A stretch of 64,000 nt of DNA from positions 1 through 64,000 of the forward strand of contig CANJHD010000001.1 of the NCBI GenBank assembly GCA_947474065.1, in the 5' to 3' direction. Of this stretch, positions 37,502 through 47,617 are shown piece by piece. Positions within the stretch are counted from its first letter, which is position 1, and each line of letters opens with the position of its first letter. The notes under the pieces are model-generated. The model worked only from the letters and a program-made list of their open reading frames with translations. It had not been told where the DNA came from and searched no databases. The stretch is from Planctomycetaceae bacterium. GTDB taxonomy: Bacteria; Planctomycetota; Phycisphaerae; Phycisphaerales; SM1A02. The position numbers and the translations under genes were made by a program.

Positions 37502-38257
37502 TCAGTGTACGGTCAGGGCGGCGCTATCGATGCAGGAGCGCATGCGCGCGACGGCTGCTCGGAGCCCAAGGAACACGGCGCTACTGATGATGGCATGACC
37601 GATGTGCAGTTCGCCCAACCCCGGGAGCGCGGCGACTGGTCCGACATTGAGATAGTTGAGCGCATGCCCTGCGTTGAACTGCATCCCAAGGGACTGAATT
37701 GTTTCGCCAGCAAGGCGAACCTTGCCAAGTTCAATCATGGCAGCGGCGGATCGGCAGTCATCGCCGTGATCATGGACGGCGTGCGCCCATGGCCCGGTAT
37801 GCACCTCGCACACTGCGGCACCGCAGCGGCGTGCCGCCTCGATCTGCGCAGGCACTGCATCGATGAAAATACTCGCGCGCACGCCGCCAGCGTTCAACTT
37901 CGCGATCACCTCGCGAACACGCTGCTCCTGAGCAAGAACATCAAGCCCGCCTTCGGTGGTGACTTCGTGGCGACCCTCCGGAACAAGCATCGCCATGACC
38001 GGTCGAATGCGAAGTGCCATTGCCACCATTTCATCCGTAGCGGCCATCTCAAAGTTGAGCAGCCCGGGAAATGCGTCCGCGATTGCGACAACATCTGCGT
38101 CTTGAATGTGCCGCCGATCTTCGCGCAGATGCACCGTGATGCCATGTGCACCGCCAGCCATCGCTTCATGGGCCGCGGCGATGGGGCTTGGCTCATAGGT
38201 ACGCCGCGCTTGGCGCACAGTAGCGACATGATCGATGTTCACGCAAAGTCGTGCCAT
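37502..38257 (-). CDS. pdxJ: Pyridoxine 5'-phosphate synthase
   Basis: MARLCVNIDHVATVRQARRTYEPSPIAAAHEAMAGGAHGITVHLREDRRHIQ. Confidence 0.96.
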   Translation of the reverse strand: MARLCVNIDHVATVRQARRTYEPSPIAAAHEAMAGGAHGITVHLREDRRHIQDADVVAIADAFPGLLNFEMAATDEMVAMALRIRPVMAMLVPEGRHEVTTEGGLDVLAQEQRVREVIAKLNAGGVRASIFIDAVPAQIEAARRCGAAVCEVHTGPWAHAVHDHGDDCRSAAAMIELGKVRLAGETIQSLGMQFNAGHALNYLNVGPVAALPGLGELHIGHAIISSAVFLGLRAAVARMRSCIDSAALTVH

Positions 38258-38320
38258 TGTGATAGGAAGTATAGGAGTGCGTGTGTCATGCGATGCGCAG
38301 GGCGATGTACGATCCCGTCC

Positions 38321-39001
38321 ATGCACACCTTTCAAGAGCGGCTCAGCGCGCTCGAGCACGATATGGTCCTACAGGGAGCGCGGGTCCTCAATCTCTGCAC
38401 TCTTGCTGTGGAGAGTTACTTTGACCTTGACCTTGTAAAGGCGATGGGGATCGAAACGCTCGATACCGAAATTGATCGCATTGACGTTGAGATTGAAAAA
38501 CTCTCCGTCCCACTCCTTGGCATGGGGCAGACCGACGAGCATTCGATTCGATCCGTGCTAACGATCGTGAAGTGCAACAATGAATACGAGCGAATCGCCG
38601 ATTGCGGCGTGAACATTGCAGAACGGGTTCTCGAAGAGCGCACGCGACACATGCGCGTTCCAGACACATTCCGCGTGATGTCCAACAGCGTGATCGGCAT
38701 GTTGCGCGACACCAACCGTGCGCTGCTCCGCCATGATGCGAACCTCGCACGACAAGTGCTTCTCTTTGATGACACGGTCGATCGCTTTAAGAAAGAGATA
38801 GTGATGAATGCGCAGGAGCAGGTAGCCGCTGGCCATCTGACCGTTGGCTTCGCATTTGGACTGATGAGCGTGACGAAGAGCGTCGAGCGCATTGCCGACC
38901 ACTGCACCAATGTGTGCGAGCAAGTGATCTACCTTGAGAGCGGCCTCATCGTCCGCCATCGACCAGAGGGCTGGAGCGCCCCAGTCGAACCAAAGGTGTG
39001 A
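38321..39001 (+). CDS. phoU: PhoU-domain protein
   Basis: MHTFQERLSALEHDMVLQGARVLNLCTLAVESYFDLDLVKA...; NEYERIADCGVNIAERV; VERIADHCTNVCEQVIYL. Confidence 0.9.
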   Translation: MHTFQERLSALEHDMVLQGARVLNLCTLAVESYFDLDLVKAMGIETLDTEIDRIDVEIEKLSVPLLGMGQTDEHSIRSVLTIVKCNNEYERIADCGVNIAERVLEERTRHMRVPDTFRVMSNSVIGMLRDTNRALLRHDANLARQVLLFDDTVDRFKKEIVMNAQEQVAAGHLTVGFAFGLMSVTKSVERIADHCTNVCEQVIYLESGLIVRHRPEGWSAPVEPKV

Positions 39002-39031
39002 CACCGATACCCGAGCTAGGAAGAACGACCG

Positions 39032-40444
39032 ATGCGTACAACACCATCAGTGGCGGAAACAAAGCAGCGCCTGGAACGAACCGGTCAGCAGCATCTGCTG
39101 ACGTTCTGGGATTCGCTTGACGAAGCGCGGCGCGAGGCACTCCTTGAATCAATAGTGCACCTTCCGCTTGAGCACCTCAGCTCCATGCTTTCGCAAGCTG
39201 CTTCGCTGGCACGGCCAGCCGCGGCGGACATTCGTCCGGTGCGCCCCTACCTACGCAACATGGCTGAGGCCAGCAAGTTTCGCGCCATCGGCGACGACTT
39301 GGTGAAGCGCGGCAAAGTAGCTGCATTCATCGTCGCTGGTGGTCAAGGAACGCGTCTTGGATGGCGCGGACCCAAGGGCACATATCCAGCAACGCCGGTG
39401 GCAGGCAAGCCGCTCTTTCGAGTGTTTGCAGAGCAAATCATGGCCGCCGAGCGCGCATACGGAGTGCGGATTCCATGGTTCGTGATGACCAGCGAAGCGA
39501 ACCACCACGAGACCGAGCGATTCTTTGATGACAACCGCTGGTTCGGGCGCCCGCGCGGCGACACCATGCTCTTTGCGCAGGGCATGGTGCCGAGCGTCTC
39601 GCTTGATGGCCAGGTGCTCCTCGAGCAAGCATGGCAACCCGCGCTCAATCCAGATGGACACGGCGGCTCACTGAAAGCGTTGCGTCAAGCAGGCGCGATC
39701 GACCACATGCAAGCCTCTGGAATTGAGCATCTCTGCTACTTCCAAGTGGACAACCCGAACGTGCACGTCATTGATCCGCTGTTCCTTGGACTGCACGTGG
39801 CAGCGCCGGATTCCAGCGCAGAGATGAGTTCCAAGAGCGTACTGAAGCGCGACGTCACTGAGAAAGTGGGCGTCTTCGTCAAGGCACCACGGCTCACCGT
39901 TCTTGAGTACAGCGATGCCCCAAAGGAAATTGCCGAGGCGCGCGATGCCTCAGGCGAGATCGTGTACGGCGAGGGTTCAATAGCGATCCATGTAATCGGT
40001 GTCGAGTTCATCCGAAAGCTGACGGACCATCCGCTCGGCTCGGTGCTGCCATGGCACCGCGCGATCAAGAAGGTTCCTTTCGTTGACCCAATCACTGGTC
40101 AGCGCACTGATCCGACCGAGCCAAACGCCATCAAACTTGAAAGTTTCGTATTTGACGCACTACACGAAGCTGAAAGCCCAATAGTGCTACGCACGGACCG
40201 CGTTGAAGAATTCGCTCCGATCAAAAACGCTACCGGTGAAGACAGTCCCTCGACGAGTAAAGCGATCCAAGTTGAACGCGCCGCCCGTTGGTTAAAGGAA
40301 GCCGGTATTGCGGTGCCATGCCACGCAAATGGCCAACCAGACTGCATTGTTGAAATCTCGCCACTCACCGCACGCGGTCCCGAAGACTTACGCCGAATGA
40401 TGCACGGCAAGTCCATCACCGCCGGCAGCGAAGTACTGCTCTAA
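39032..40444 (+). CDS. UDPGP-family uridylyltransferase (UDP-GlcNAc/UDP-sugar pyrophosphorylase-like)
   Basis: FIVAGGQGTRLGWRGPKGTYPATPVAGKPLFRVFAEQI; HGGSLKALRQAGAIDHM; YFQVDNPNVHVIDPLFLG. Confidence 0.88.
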   Translation: MRTTPSVAETKQRLERTGQQHLLTFWDSLDEARREALLESIVHLPLEHLSSMLSQAASLARPAAADIRPVRPYLRNMAEASKFRAIGDDLVKRGKVAAFIVAGGQGTRLGWRGPKGTYPATPVAGKPLFRVFAEQIMAAERAYGVRIPWFVMTSEANHHETERFFDDNRWFGRPRGDTMLFAQGMVPSVSLDGQVLLEQAWQPALNPDGHGGSLKALRQAGAIDHMQASGIEHLCYFQVDNPNVHVIDPLFLGLHVAAPDSSAEMSSKSVLKRDVTEKVGVFVKAPRLTVLEYSDAPKEIAEARDASGEIVYGEGSIAIHVIGVEFIRKLTDHPLGSVLPWHRAIKKVPFVDPITGQRTDPTEPNAIKLESFVFDALHEAESPIVLRTDRVEEFAPIKNATGEDSPSTSKAIQVERAARWLKEAGIAVPCHANGQPDCIVEISPLTARGPEDLRRMMHGKSITAGSEVLL

Positions 40445-40476
40445 AGTCACAAGACTCGGTTTGCAATCCGCCGGAC

Positions 40477-42195
40477 TCACGTCGCCAGGCGAATGTCCTG
40501 CACCACGAGTTGTACTCGTCGCACCCCGCGATAAACCTCGATGGACGGCTTCACAATCAGGTCGATTGGAACGCCCTGCCGCACCATGCTCGAGCGATCG
40601 ACTGCGCTCCACCAGATGCAGCGCGAGCCGCCAGGAAGGAAAAACTCCACATGGTTCTTCGCCGAACCAAAGAGTGTCGGAGCAGATACCGGCCTGACAT
40701 TGCGAATGAGAAATGCCGGCTCCGGGTTGCCACGACCGAACGGACGAAGAATTTCCAGTGGTTTGAGCTCGGTTGCCGTCATTTCCGCTGGCTCTGCCTC
40801 TGCGTCGTAGCGGCGGATCGGCCCAACCGCTGCACCAGCTGTGACAGCGACGCACGCAGCACTCATTCGGCGCGCAAACTCAGCGACATCCTCCCCGCGG
40901 ACCGTGAGGCCCAATGCAAATGCATGACCTCCGCCGCGAATCATGAGGTCGGAGGCAACCCGCTTGACGATCGCCAAAATGTCTATGCCTTCAACACTCC
41001 GACCACTGCCCTTCGCGGTGCCGTCAGTGCGTAGCGCCATAAGAATGGCTGGCTTCCCATGCCGCTCGGCAATCTTGGCTGCCACGATTCCAACAACGCC
41101 CTCGTGCCAGCGCTCATCCGCAAGGACGATAGCTCCAGCATCAGCAATCGCCGGATCCGCATCGATGCGCTCACACGCTTGGTCAAAGTACAGCCGGTCC
41201 ATCTTTCGACGCTGCTCGTTGAGATCCGCCAACGTCTTGACGATGGCGCGCGCACGTGCGGGATCTTCAGTGATCAGAAGTTCAACCGCTTCCTTTGCAT
41301 GGCCAAGTCTGCCGACTGCATTCAGTCGTGGTCCAAGTCGAAATCCAACATCGGATGCGTCTACACGACGTCCCTTCTCGATCTCTGCATCGTCAAGAAG
41401 TGCACGCAATCCAGCCACTTCGACGGATTGAATCGTTGCTAAGCCGCGCGCCACGAAGACGCGATTCTCATCAACAAGCGGAACAACATCTGCGATCGAT
41501 CCAACCGCCACCATTGGAATGCACGCCATCAACGCGTCTTTGAGTACCACAGCAACATTCTCGCCGCCGCACCACAGGCGCGCGAATTCCGATGCCACTT
41601 TGAAAGCAACCGCGGCACCGCATAAATCAACGAACGGCGCACCTTCGCGCCCCGGCAGCGCCGGATGCGCAATCGCGATCGCCTCGGCTACCGAGCCTTC
41701 GTCCACATGATGGTGATCAGTGATGAGTAACTCAAGCCCCAGTTCGCGGGCATGTCGCGATGGTCCCAGCGCGGACGCTCCGCAATCCACGGTCACTACA
41801 GTGCTGACGCCATCAGCAGCAAGCGTGGCGAGCGCCGCGTCATTCAGGCCGTATCCCTCATCAATACGATCAGGGACATAGAAGCAGAGATTCGCGTCGG
41901 CACGAGCGGCCTTGATCACGCGCCACAGGATTGCCGTTGCCGTAATGCCGTCCGCGTCATAGTCGCCGTAAATGGCAACACGCCGACCCGCCCGCACTGC
42001 CGATTCGAGGCGCTCTGCTACCGCTGTAGCACCCGGAAGCGTGCGCGCCTGGTGCAGCAAATTGGCGCGCGGAGCATTGAGCAGTTCACGACCACGAGCA
42101 TCCATTGGATATTCACGTGCCGCCATCACTCGGTCAAGGAGGCTTCCAGACTGGTCTTTTTCGGCCCCCAACCAACGGCTCTCGATCGCTGTCAT
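40477..42195 (-). CDS. recJ: Single-stranded-DNA-specific exonuclease
   Basis: VAIYGDYDADGITATAIL, LELLITDHHHVDE, ALPGREGAPFVDLCGAAVAFKVA, DERWHEGVVGIVAAKIAERHGKPA, RGGGHAFALG. Confidence 0.95.
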   Translation of the reverse strand: MTAIESRWLGAEKDQSGSLLDRVMAAREYPMDARGRELLNAPRANLLHQARTLPGATAVAERLESAVRAGRRVAIYGDYDADGITATAILWRVIKAARADANLCFYVPDRIDEGYGLNDAALATLAADGVSTVVTVDCGASALGPSRHARELGLELLITDHHHVDEGSVAEAIAIAHPALPGREGAPFVDLCGAAVAFKVASEFARLWCGGENVAVVLKDALMACIPMVAVGSIADVVPLVDENRVFVARGLATIQSVEVAGLRALLDDAEIEKGRRVDASDVGFRLGPRLNAVGRLGHAKEAVELLITEDPARARAIVKTLADLNEQRRKMDRLYFDQACERIDADPAIADAGAIVLADERWHEGVVGIVAAKIAERHGKPAILMALRTDGTAKGSGRSVEGIDILAIVKRVASDLMIRGGGHAFALGLTVRGEDVAEFARRMSAACVAVTAGAAVGPIRRYDAEAEPAEMTATELKPLEILRPFGRGNPEPAFLIRNVRPVSAPTLFGSAKNHVEFFLPGGSRCIWWSAVDRSSMVRQGVPIDLIVKPSIEVYRGVRRVQLVVQDIRLAT

Positions 42196-42328
42196 CCCCG
42201 CAGAGTATCGGGTTCGCCGGGCGAAGTGATCCCGACGGTATTTAGAGCAATATGGAGTGAATTTCTCTGCAGCACCCACCTTCGCTACTAGCAGCCCACT
42301 CACCCCGGGCTGTAGGCTGACGTCACAT

Positions 42329-42958
42329 ATGGACCGCTACAAGACCATCTTGCTCTTCGGAGCGCCCGGAGTAGGCAAAGGAACGCAAGGCAAGATTCTC
42401 GGGCATATCCCCGGCTTCTACCACTTGGCGTGCGGCGATGTGTTTCGCTCGCTCGACATGACGAGTGCCCTTGGCAAGAAGTTCTTGGAGTGCAGCTCCA
42501 AAGGCGAACTCGTTCCGGACGAGCTGACCATTGCAATGTGGAAGCAAAATATCCACGCACAGACCATTCTGAGCATCTACAAGCCCCAACAAGATCTACT
42601 CGTCCTTGACGGCATTCCGCGTAGCACTGGACAGGCAGTGGCACTTGATCCGTACCTTGAGGTATTGAATGTCATCCATCTGGTGTGCCGAGATGTAGAC
42701 GCCATGATCATGCGCATGAGGCGCCGCGCGCTCAAAGAAAATCGCCTTGACGACGCAGACGAGAAGGTCATTCGTAGACGCTTTGAGGTGTATAAAAAGG
42801 AAACCGCACCCGTCCTGAATCACTACCCAACGAGCATCGTCCATGAGGTGGATGCGGTGGGGCCACCAGCAGTGATTCTGCAACGGATTCTGGAGATCCT
42901 TGCCCCAATTCAGGATGGGCATTTCCGGAATCCACTCGCTGGCGATCCGAAATTGTGA
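42329..42958 (+). CDS. adk: Adenylate kinase family nucleoside monophosphate kinase
   Basis: ILLFGAPGVGKGTQGKIL P-loop; HLACGDVFRSL; VLDGIPRSTGQAVAL. Confidence 0.9.
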   Translation: MDRYKTILLFGAPGVGKGTQGKILGHIPGFYHLACGDVFRSLDMTSALGKKFLECSSKGELVPDELTIAMWKQNIHAQTILSIYKPQQDLLVLDGIPRSTGQAVALDPYLEVLNVIHLVCRDVDAMIMRMRRRALKENRLDDADEKVIRRRFEVYKKETAPVLNHYPTSIVHEVDAVGPPAVILQRILEILAPIQDGHFRNPLAGDPKL

Positions 42959-43093
42959 GCAAATTTCGGAGCACCGATTTGACAACGCGAGCCATCAGGT
43001 CTTTACTCTTACTAGTCGGATTTCGGTAGTCACTCCATCCAAGCCCCCGGAAGCTCGTTGTGTTGACTTTACGGTCCACAACGAGTTTTTATT

Positions 43094-44275
43094 TCAGCGC
43101 GACTTTGACTGCGGCACCACGATCGATTCCGGGCGCAACTCTTCGGGAATGAGTTCGCGATATCGCTCTGCTACTGCTTTGAACCACGCGCGCTCATCAT
43201 CATTCAGACCAGGTGCTCGAGCCGATGCCTCGAGTGCATCGAGCCGCGCGCGCAGAACAGATCGCACGCCGGCACCCAAACCCAGCCCATCGGGCCGGGC
43301 GAGCTGTTCCTTCAATTGGACGATGTCCGGATGCGAATCAACGGCGATTGATTCGCCAGGCACTTGCTCCACGCGCACCATTCGCACTGGCGCGGGAAAT
43401 GTGTCAAGAAGCAGTTGCGACATGCGGTCACGCCCGGAGTCGAAGATGGGTGAATCCATCCCCCCACCGCCGAACTTTTCAAGATCAACGCGGGAACCCA
43501 CCTCAAGTTCCAACTCATGACGAGTCTCGACAGGCCGTCCGTCTGGTCCACCAACCACTCGTCCGACTGCATCACGCTGGCCACGCATGACCACGAGCCC
43601 AATGCGCTCACCAGGACGCTTGGTTTGCACGATCGCCGAAAGTTCCTGGCTCACTTGAATTCGCTTCCCATCAAGTTCCACAATGCGGTCCCCGGCACGC
43701 AGGACCTTCTGCGCTGGCATGTTTGGAATCAGCGCCGTCACAGTAACGCCATCGAATTCACCCATTCGAGGTGCCATCTGAATTCCCAACGCCCCGCGCG
43801 GCGCGTCTTTGATACGCGCGTACCCAATATCAAGAAGTCGCGCATGAGCCTCATAGGAGAGCCCGCCGGGCGTACTAGAAAGGTGAATCCAAATCTGCTC
43901 GTCTGGCACCTTCGGATCGCGGAGTGCAGCGTTTGCGGCCTCGCGCTTGGCAGCATCAGTTGCTCCAAGCGCACGCACCATGGCGGTGACCGCTGGATCA
44001 GCGACAACCGTACGCATACGCGCCGCTGCCCATGGCGGCGTTTCCTCAGTGGGTAGGAATATTCGATCGAGGCGACCAGTGCTCCCAACTATCCGGGGAA
44101 TATCACCGCGCAACTTTCCTTGTGGCAGCAACTGTGGCAGCAACTGTGGCGGCACCTGCGGCGGCACTTGTGGCAGCGGCTGCTGCGCATCGCGCACCGG
44201 GGCGTCCTGAATAACCTGAACATTTCCGAACGCCGACGCCCCGGCGACCGCAATAGCGAGCGCGCCTAACTTCAC
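43094..44275 (-). CDS. Secreted PDZ-domain protein
   Basis: ALGIQMAPRMGEFDGVTVTALIPNMPAQKVLRAGDRIVELDGKRIQVSQELSAIVQTKRPGERIGLVV; GTG start overlaps the upstream stop (GTGA). Confidence 0.7.
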   Translation of the reverse strand: MKLGALAIAVAGASAFGNVQVIQDAPVRDAQQPLPQVPPQVPPQLLPQLLPQGKLRGDIPRIVGSTGRLDRIFLPTEETPPWAAARMRTVVADPAVTAMVRALGATDAAKREAANAALRDPKVPDEQIWIHLSSTPGGLSYEAHARLLDIGYARIKDAPRGALGIQMAPRMGEFDGVTVTALIPNMPAQKVLRAGDRIVELDGKRIQVSQELSAIVQTKRPGERIGLVVMRGQRDAVGRVVGGPDGRPVETRHELELEVGSRVDLEKFGGGGMDSPIFDSGRDRMSQLLLDTFPAPVRMVRVEQVPGESIAVDSHPDIVQLKEQLARPDGLGLGAGVRSVLRARLDALEASARAPGLNDDERAWFKAVAERYRELIPEELRPESIVVPQSKSR

Positions 44276-45312
44276 AGCGCTTCGATGAGCTCGGCGTTCG
44301 CTTCGATCCATGCGGTCTTTCGTTCAATGAATTCCAAGAAGCCGTCCGCGCGGAGATGCGCAAATCGACCCGTGCGGGCAATCGGCACGATGCTCTCGAG
44401 CGTGCACGACTCAATCATAAGCCAGGGCAGCGCCTTTCGTTCCTCCGGCTGGAGCATTGCGCCCATGCCATGACCGATGCCGGATACCACCGCTGCCATG
44501 CGCCGCACATCAAGTTCAGCGCGCCAACCCTCAACTGGAACCCCCGCAATTGGATCATTTCCAAAGTGAACCAAGGCATTCGCCGCTTCGCAGGCGCGAT
44601 AGTCAAGGCGGGCGCTGTCAAAGTCAAGAAGTGCCCGCACCGTTCCAGCATCAAACAACGCATTGCCGGGATGAGTATCGCCGTGCACACAGATGCGAGC
44701 GGACGGGTCGAGGCCGAGCGCTTCGACGCACGCATACGCACGCGTTCCCCGCTCGAGCAACGCTTCGGTGGTTGTACGGAGGGCGGCTTCATTAGTATCG
44801 GGGTCAGTCCGCATTGCCGCGGCGACGATTGGCGCGGCTGCACCCTCGAAGGTGCCCGCGCGGTGAAATGAAATCGCCGGCACATGCGCACCAGGAATGA
44901 ATGAACGCGAAGACTTCAGCATGCTTCCAAGCGCTGCACCCATCGCCGCTGCTTCCACCAATTGTTGCGACCAGCGAGTGCCATCAACCCACTCAAAGAG
45001 TTCGTATGTTCCTAAGGGACCAACCACCGCAGTAGTCCCTGAAGCCGTGCGCACAAGGCGCGGCACGGGGACTCCGGAATCAGAGAGATGCAATTGAAAC
45101 GCATGCAGAAATGACAAGCGATCCGGGCCGCCCATGTCCGCCGCGCGGCGCTTCAGCATGAACCGACCGCCCGGCGTGCGCAGACTGCTTTTTGCACTAT
45201 TGCGCGATCCGCGCCCGATCGGCTCAGCCTCAATCGGACGCCGAAGACCGAACTGTCGAGAAACTTCACGCACTTCCTCAAGAGAGAGGAGCTGGCGCTG
45301 ATGAGCTTTCAT
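44272..45312 (-). CDS. Phosphotransferase (APH/HSK-type kinase)
   Basis: ICVHGDTHPGNALFDAGTVRALLDFDSARLDYRACEAANALVHFG. Confidence 0.82.
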   Translation of the reverse strand: MKAHQRQLLSLEEVREVSRQFGLRRPIEAEPIGRGSRNSAKSSLRTPGGRFMLKRRAADMGGPDRLSFLHAFQLHLSDSGVPVPRLVRTASGTTAVVGPLGTYELFEWVDGTRWSQQLVEAAAMGAALGSMLKSSRSFIPGAHVPAISFHRAGTFEGAAAPIVAAAMRTDPDTNEAALRTTTEALLERGTRAYACVEALGLDPSARICVHGDTHPGNALFDAGTVRALLDFDSARLDYRACEAANALVHFGNDPIAGVPVEGWRAELDVRRMAAVVSGIGHGMGAMLQPEERKALPWLMIESCTLESIVPIARTGRFAHLRADGFLEFIERKTAWIEANAELIEAL

Positions 45313-46193
45313 TCAGCGTTCTGTGCCTGTTCCTTGATGCGATCGATGGCGGTCTTTATTTCCACCACGCGGCGACTGATTTCAACGTCGCCGCTCTTTG
45401 AGGCGATCGTGTTCGCCTCGCGCAGCATTTCTTGGGCAAGAAAGTCGAGCGCACGTCCTGCAGGTTGCGGGTTTGCAGGCTCAATGATCGAACGGAACTG
45501 TTCGACATGTCCGCCGAGGCGGGCGATCTCTTCGGCAATGTCGGAACGCTCGGCGAAGATAGCGACTTCGCGAATCACATCCGCGTCGCTGACGGTCGAG
45601 CCTAACTCCTTCAGTGCCGCGGCGAGACGCACACGGAGCCGATCCTGATAGCTAGCCACAACTGCCGGGGCTCGAACGCGCACTGCATCGAGGCGCTCTT
45701 GAATCTGTTCGCCAAATTCGCAAAGGAGCGCGCGCAGCGCATCCCCTTCCCGCTCACGCATCACGATCAGCGCATCGCATGCTTCGGACAGAAGCTTCAT
45801 CACCATCGGACGAGCTGACTCCGACACTGCGGCGGATCGATCATCAGAAACAACGCCCGGCAGTGCTAGAAGATCTGCAATACGAATCTCCTGCGACAAG
45901 CCCGCAGGCGCTGCGTTGCGCAGTTGTTCGGCATATGCCTCAAGCGCTGCCACATTGATGCGCGCCACATTGCGCGTCGCAATCTCGGTCCAACGAATGG
46001 TGATCGTCACGCTGCCGCGCGTCAAGCGGCGCATCACGACTGACTCGATGTCTGGCTCAAGCCCGTCAAAGTCCGAAGGCAACCGCATGGTCGCCTTGAA
46101 GAACCGATTGTTCACGGAACGAATTTCAACGGAACAACGCGCACCATCCTGCTCGCGTGCAGCAGAACCGAAGCCAGTCATCGATCGAATCAC
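45309..46193 (-). CDS. yicC: YicC-family protein
   Basis: MIRSMTGFGSAAREQDGARCSVEIRSVNNRFFKATMRLP...; C-terminal LDFLAQEMLREANTIASKSGDVEISRRVVEIKTAIDRIKEQAQNAE. Confidence 0.95.
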   Translation of the reverse strand: MIRSMTGFGSAAREQDGARCSVEIRSVNNRFFKATMRLPSDFDGLEPDIESVVMRRLTRGSVTITIRWTEIATRNVARINVAALEAYAEQLRNAAPAGLSQEIRIADLLALPGVVSDDRSAAVSESARPMVMKLLSEACDALIVMREREGDALRALLCEFGEQIQERLDAVRVRAPAVVASYQDRLRVRLAAALKELGSTVSDADVIREVAIFAERSDIAEEIARLGGHVEQFRSIIEPANPQPAGRALDFLAQEMLREANTIASKSGDVEISRRVVEIKTAIDRIKEQAQNAE

Positions 46194-46225
46194 TGTGGTG
46201 CCTCGCGAGTCAGGTCAGGGCGATA

Positions 46226-46705
46226 TCAGGGAGCAGAGGGAGCCGGTGCGGCCGGTGCTGGTGCGGCCGGTGCAACAGTCGCTGGAGCCGCACTCGCCGG
46301 CGCAGTGCTCGGTGCTACTGGCGCAGGCGTCGCCGCGGGCGCCAATGGAACGGTCACTGAAGTTGTGCCTGGCTCAGTTGCGGGCGCCGGGGTGGCGGGA
46401 GTCGAAACTGGCGCGGTCGCTGCCTGATTTGCAGCGGGCTTCTCTTCTTTACTGCCCTTCTGCAACTTGAGGTCAATGATGTTCAGCGAGATAGCCAAGG
46501 CAAGGTAGAGGCCGAATGCCGTGACCGTTGCATAGGTCAGTGCGTCGCCAGTACGACCGCCGAAGGCCGTGTCTGTGCCGCCGCCACCGCCGCCGAATGC
46601 CTGCGCGAGTCCGCCACCTTGCGGCCGCTGGACCAGAATGATCAGGACGAGGCAGACGGAGACAACGAGGAAGAGGATGGTGAGGAGCGTGAATGCGACG
46701 CCCAT
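46226..46705 (-). CDS. secG: Preprotein translocase subunit SecG with Ala/Pro-rich tail
   Basis: VCLVLIILVQRPQGGGLAQAFGGGGGGTDTAFGGRTGDALTYATVTAFGLYLALAISLNII. Confidence 0.93.
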   Translation of the reverse strand: MGVAFTLLTILFLVVSVCLVLIILVQRPQGGGLAQAFGGGGGGTDTAFGGRTGDALTYATVTAFGLYLALAISLNIIDLKLQKGSKEEKPAANQAATAPVSTPATPAPATEPGTTSVTVPLAPAATPAPVAPSTAPASAAPATVAPAAPAPAAPAPSAP

Positions 46706-46717
46706 TGTGGTAGTCCT

Positions 46718-47518
46718 TCAGTGCCCACCAGCTGCGGACCAAGCCTCCGCCGCGGCGCGGCAGATCGAAGCGAAGTCATCAGCCTTCAGGCTAGCGCCGC
46801 CGATCAGCCCCCCATCGACGTCCGGTTCCACGAAGATCGCCTGTGCGTTCTTCGCGTTGACCGAACCGCCATAAATGATGCGGGTCTGCGCGGCGAATCG
46901 AGAATCATACAGGTCTGCCAACACTCCACGGATCGATGAGTGCATGGACTGCGCATCATGGGGCGTGGCGGTTCGCCCGGTGCCAATCGCCCAGACCGGC
47001 TCGTAGGCCACCACCACGCGATCGGCGGTCTCGGCAGTGAGTGTCCCGAAACATCCGCGCAATTGCTTCGCCACGACCGCTTCGGCGTTGCCACCATCGC
47101 GCTGCGTGAGCGTTTCACCCACGCAGAGGACCGCCTGAAGCCCGCTTTCGAGCGCGATCGCAAGTTTGCCGTGCAACAATTCATCGCCTTCCGCCAAACC
47201 GTGTCGGCGTTCAGAGTGTCCAATAATAACAGATCGGCACCCAATATCGCAGAGCATGTCGGCACTGACTTGGCCGGTGAAAGCACCGCTCGCCTCGGCG
47301 GCGCAGTCCTGACCCCCAAGAAGCACCTGCGAGTGCCCAAGCGTGCGACCCACTGTGAAGAGATAGGGAAACGGCGGATAGACCGCAGCGTCGATCACCC
47401 CTTCTGCGCCCGCGGCCACCAATGCCGCAAGAAGTGCGTCGGCAAGCTCGGTGCCGGACGCAAGGTCAGTGTTCATCTTCCAATTTCCGCCGACAAAGGG
47501 TCTGCGTGAAGCGTGCAT
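46718..47518 (-). CDS. tpiA: Triose-phosphate isomerase
   Basis: RPFVGGNWKMNTD; SVIIGHSERRHGLAE; VVVAYEPVWAIGTGRTATPHDAQSMHSSIR; IIYGGSVNAKNA. Confidence 0.96.
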   Translation of the reverse strand: MHASRRPFVGGNWKMNTDLASGTELADALLAALVAAGAEGVIDAAVYPPFPYLFTVGRTLGHSQVLLGGQDCAAEASGAFTGQVSADMLCDIGCRSVIIGHSERRHGLAEGDELLHGKLAIALESGLQAVLCVGETLTQRDGGNAEAVVAKQLRGCFGTLTAETADRVVVAYEPVWAIGTGRTATPHDAQSMHSSIRGVLADLYDSRFAAQTRIIYGGSVNAKNAQAIFVEPDVDGGLIGGASLKADDFASICRAAAEAWSAAGGH

Positions 47519-47617
47519 TGCCGCAGTCTACGTCCGGAATGGACCGGGCCGCCAACTCCGCGCCAGCCTGCCGGCAAGCCAAAGTGCTGCAAGCGCCGTC
47601 CATACACTGCGCCTCCC

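Noticed and set aside
37457-38320. N-terminal extension of the 514-aa + strand ORF ending in PhoU
   Set aside because: The first 288 codons are antisense to pdxJ; the PhoU homology begins at the ATG at 38321.
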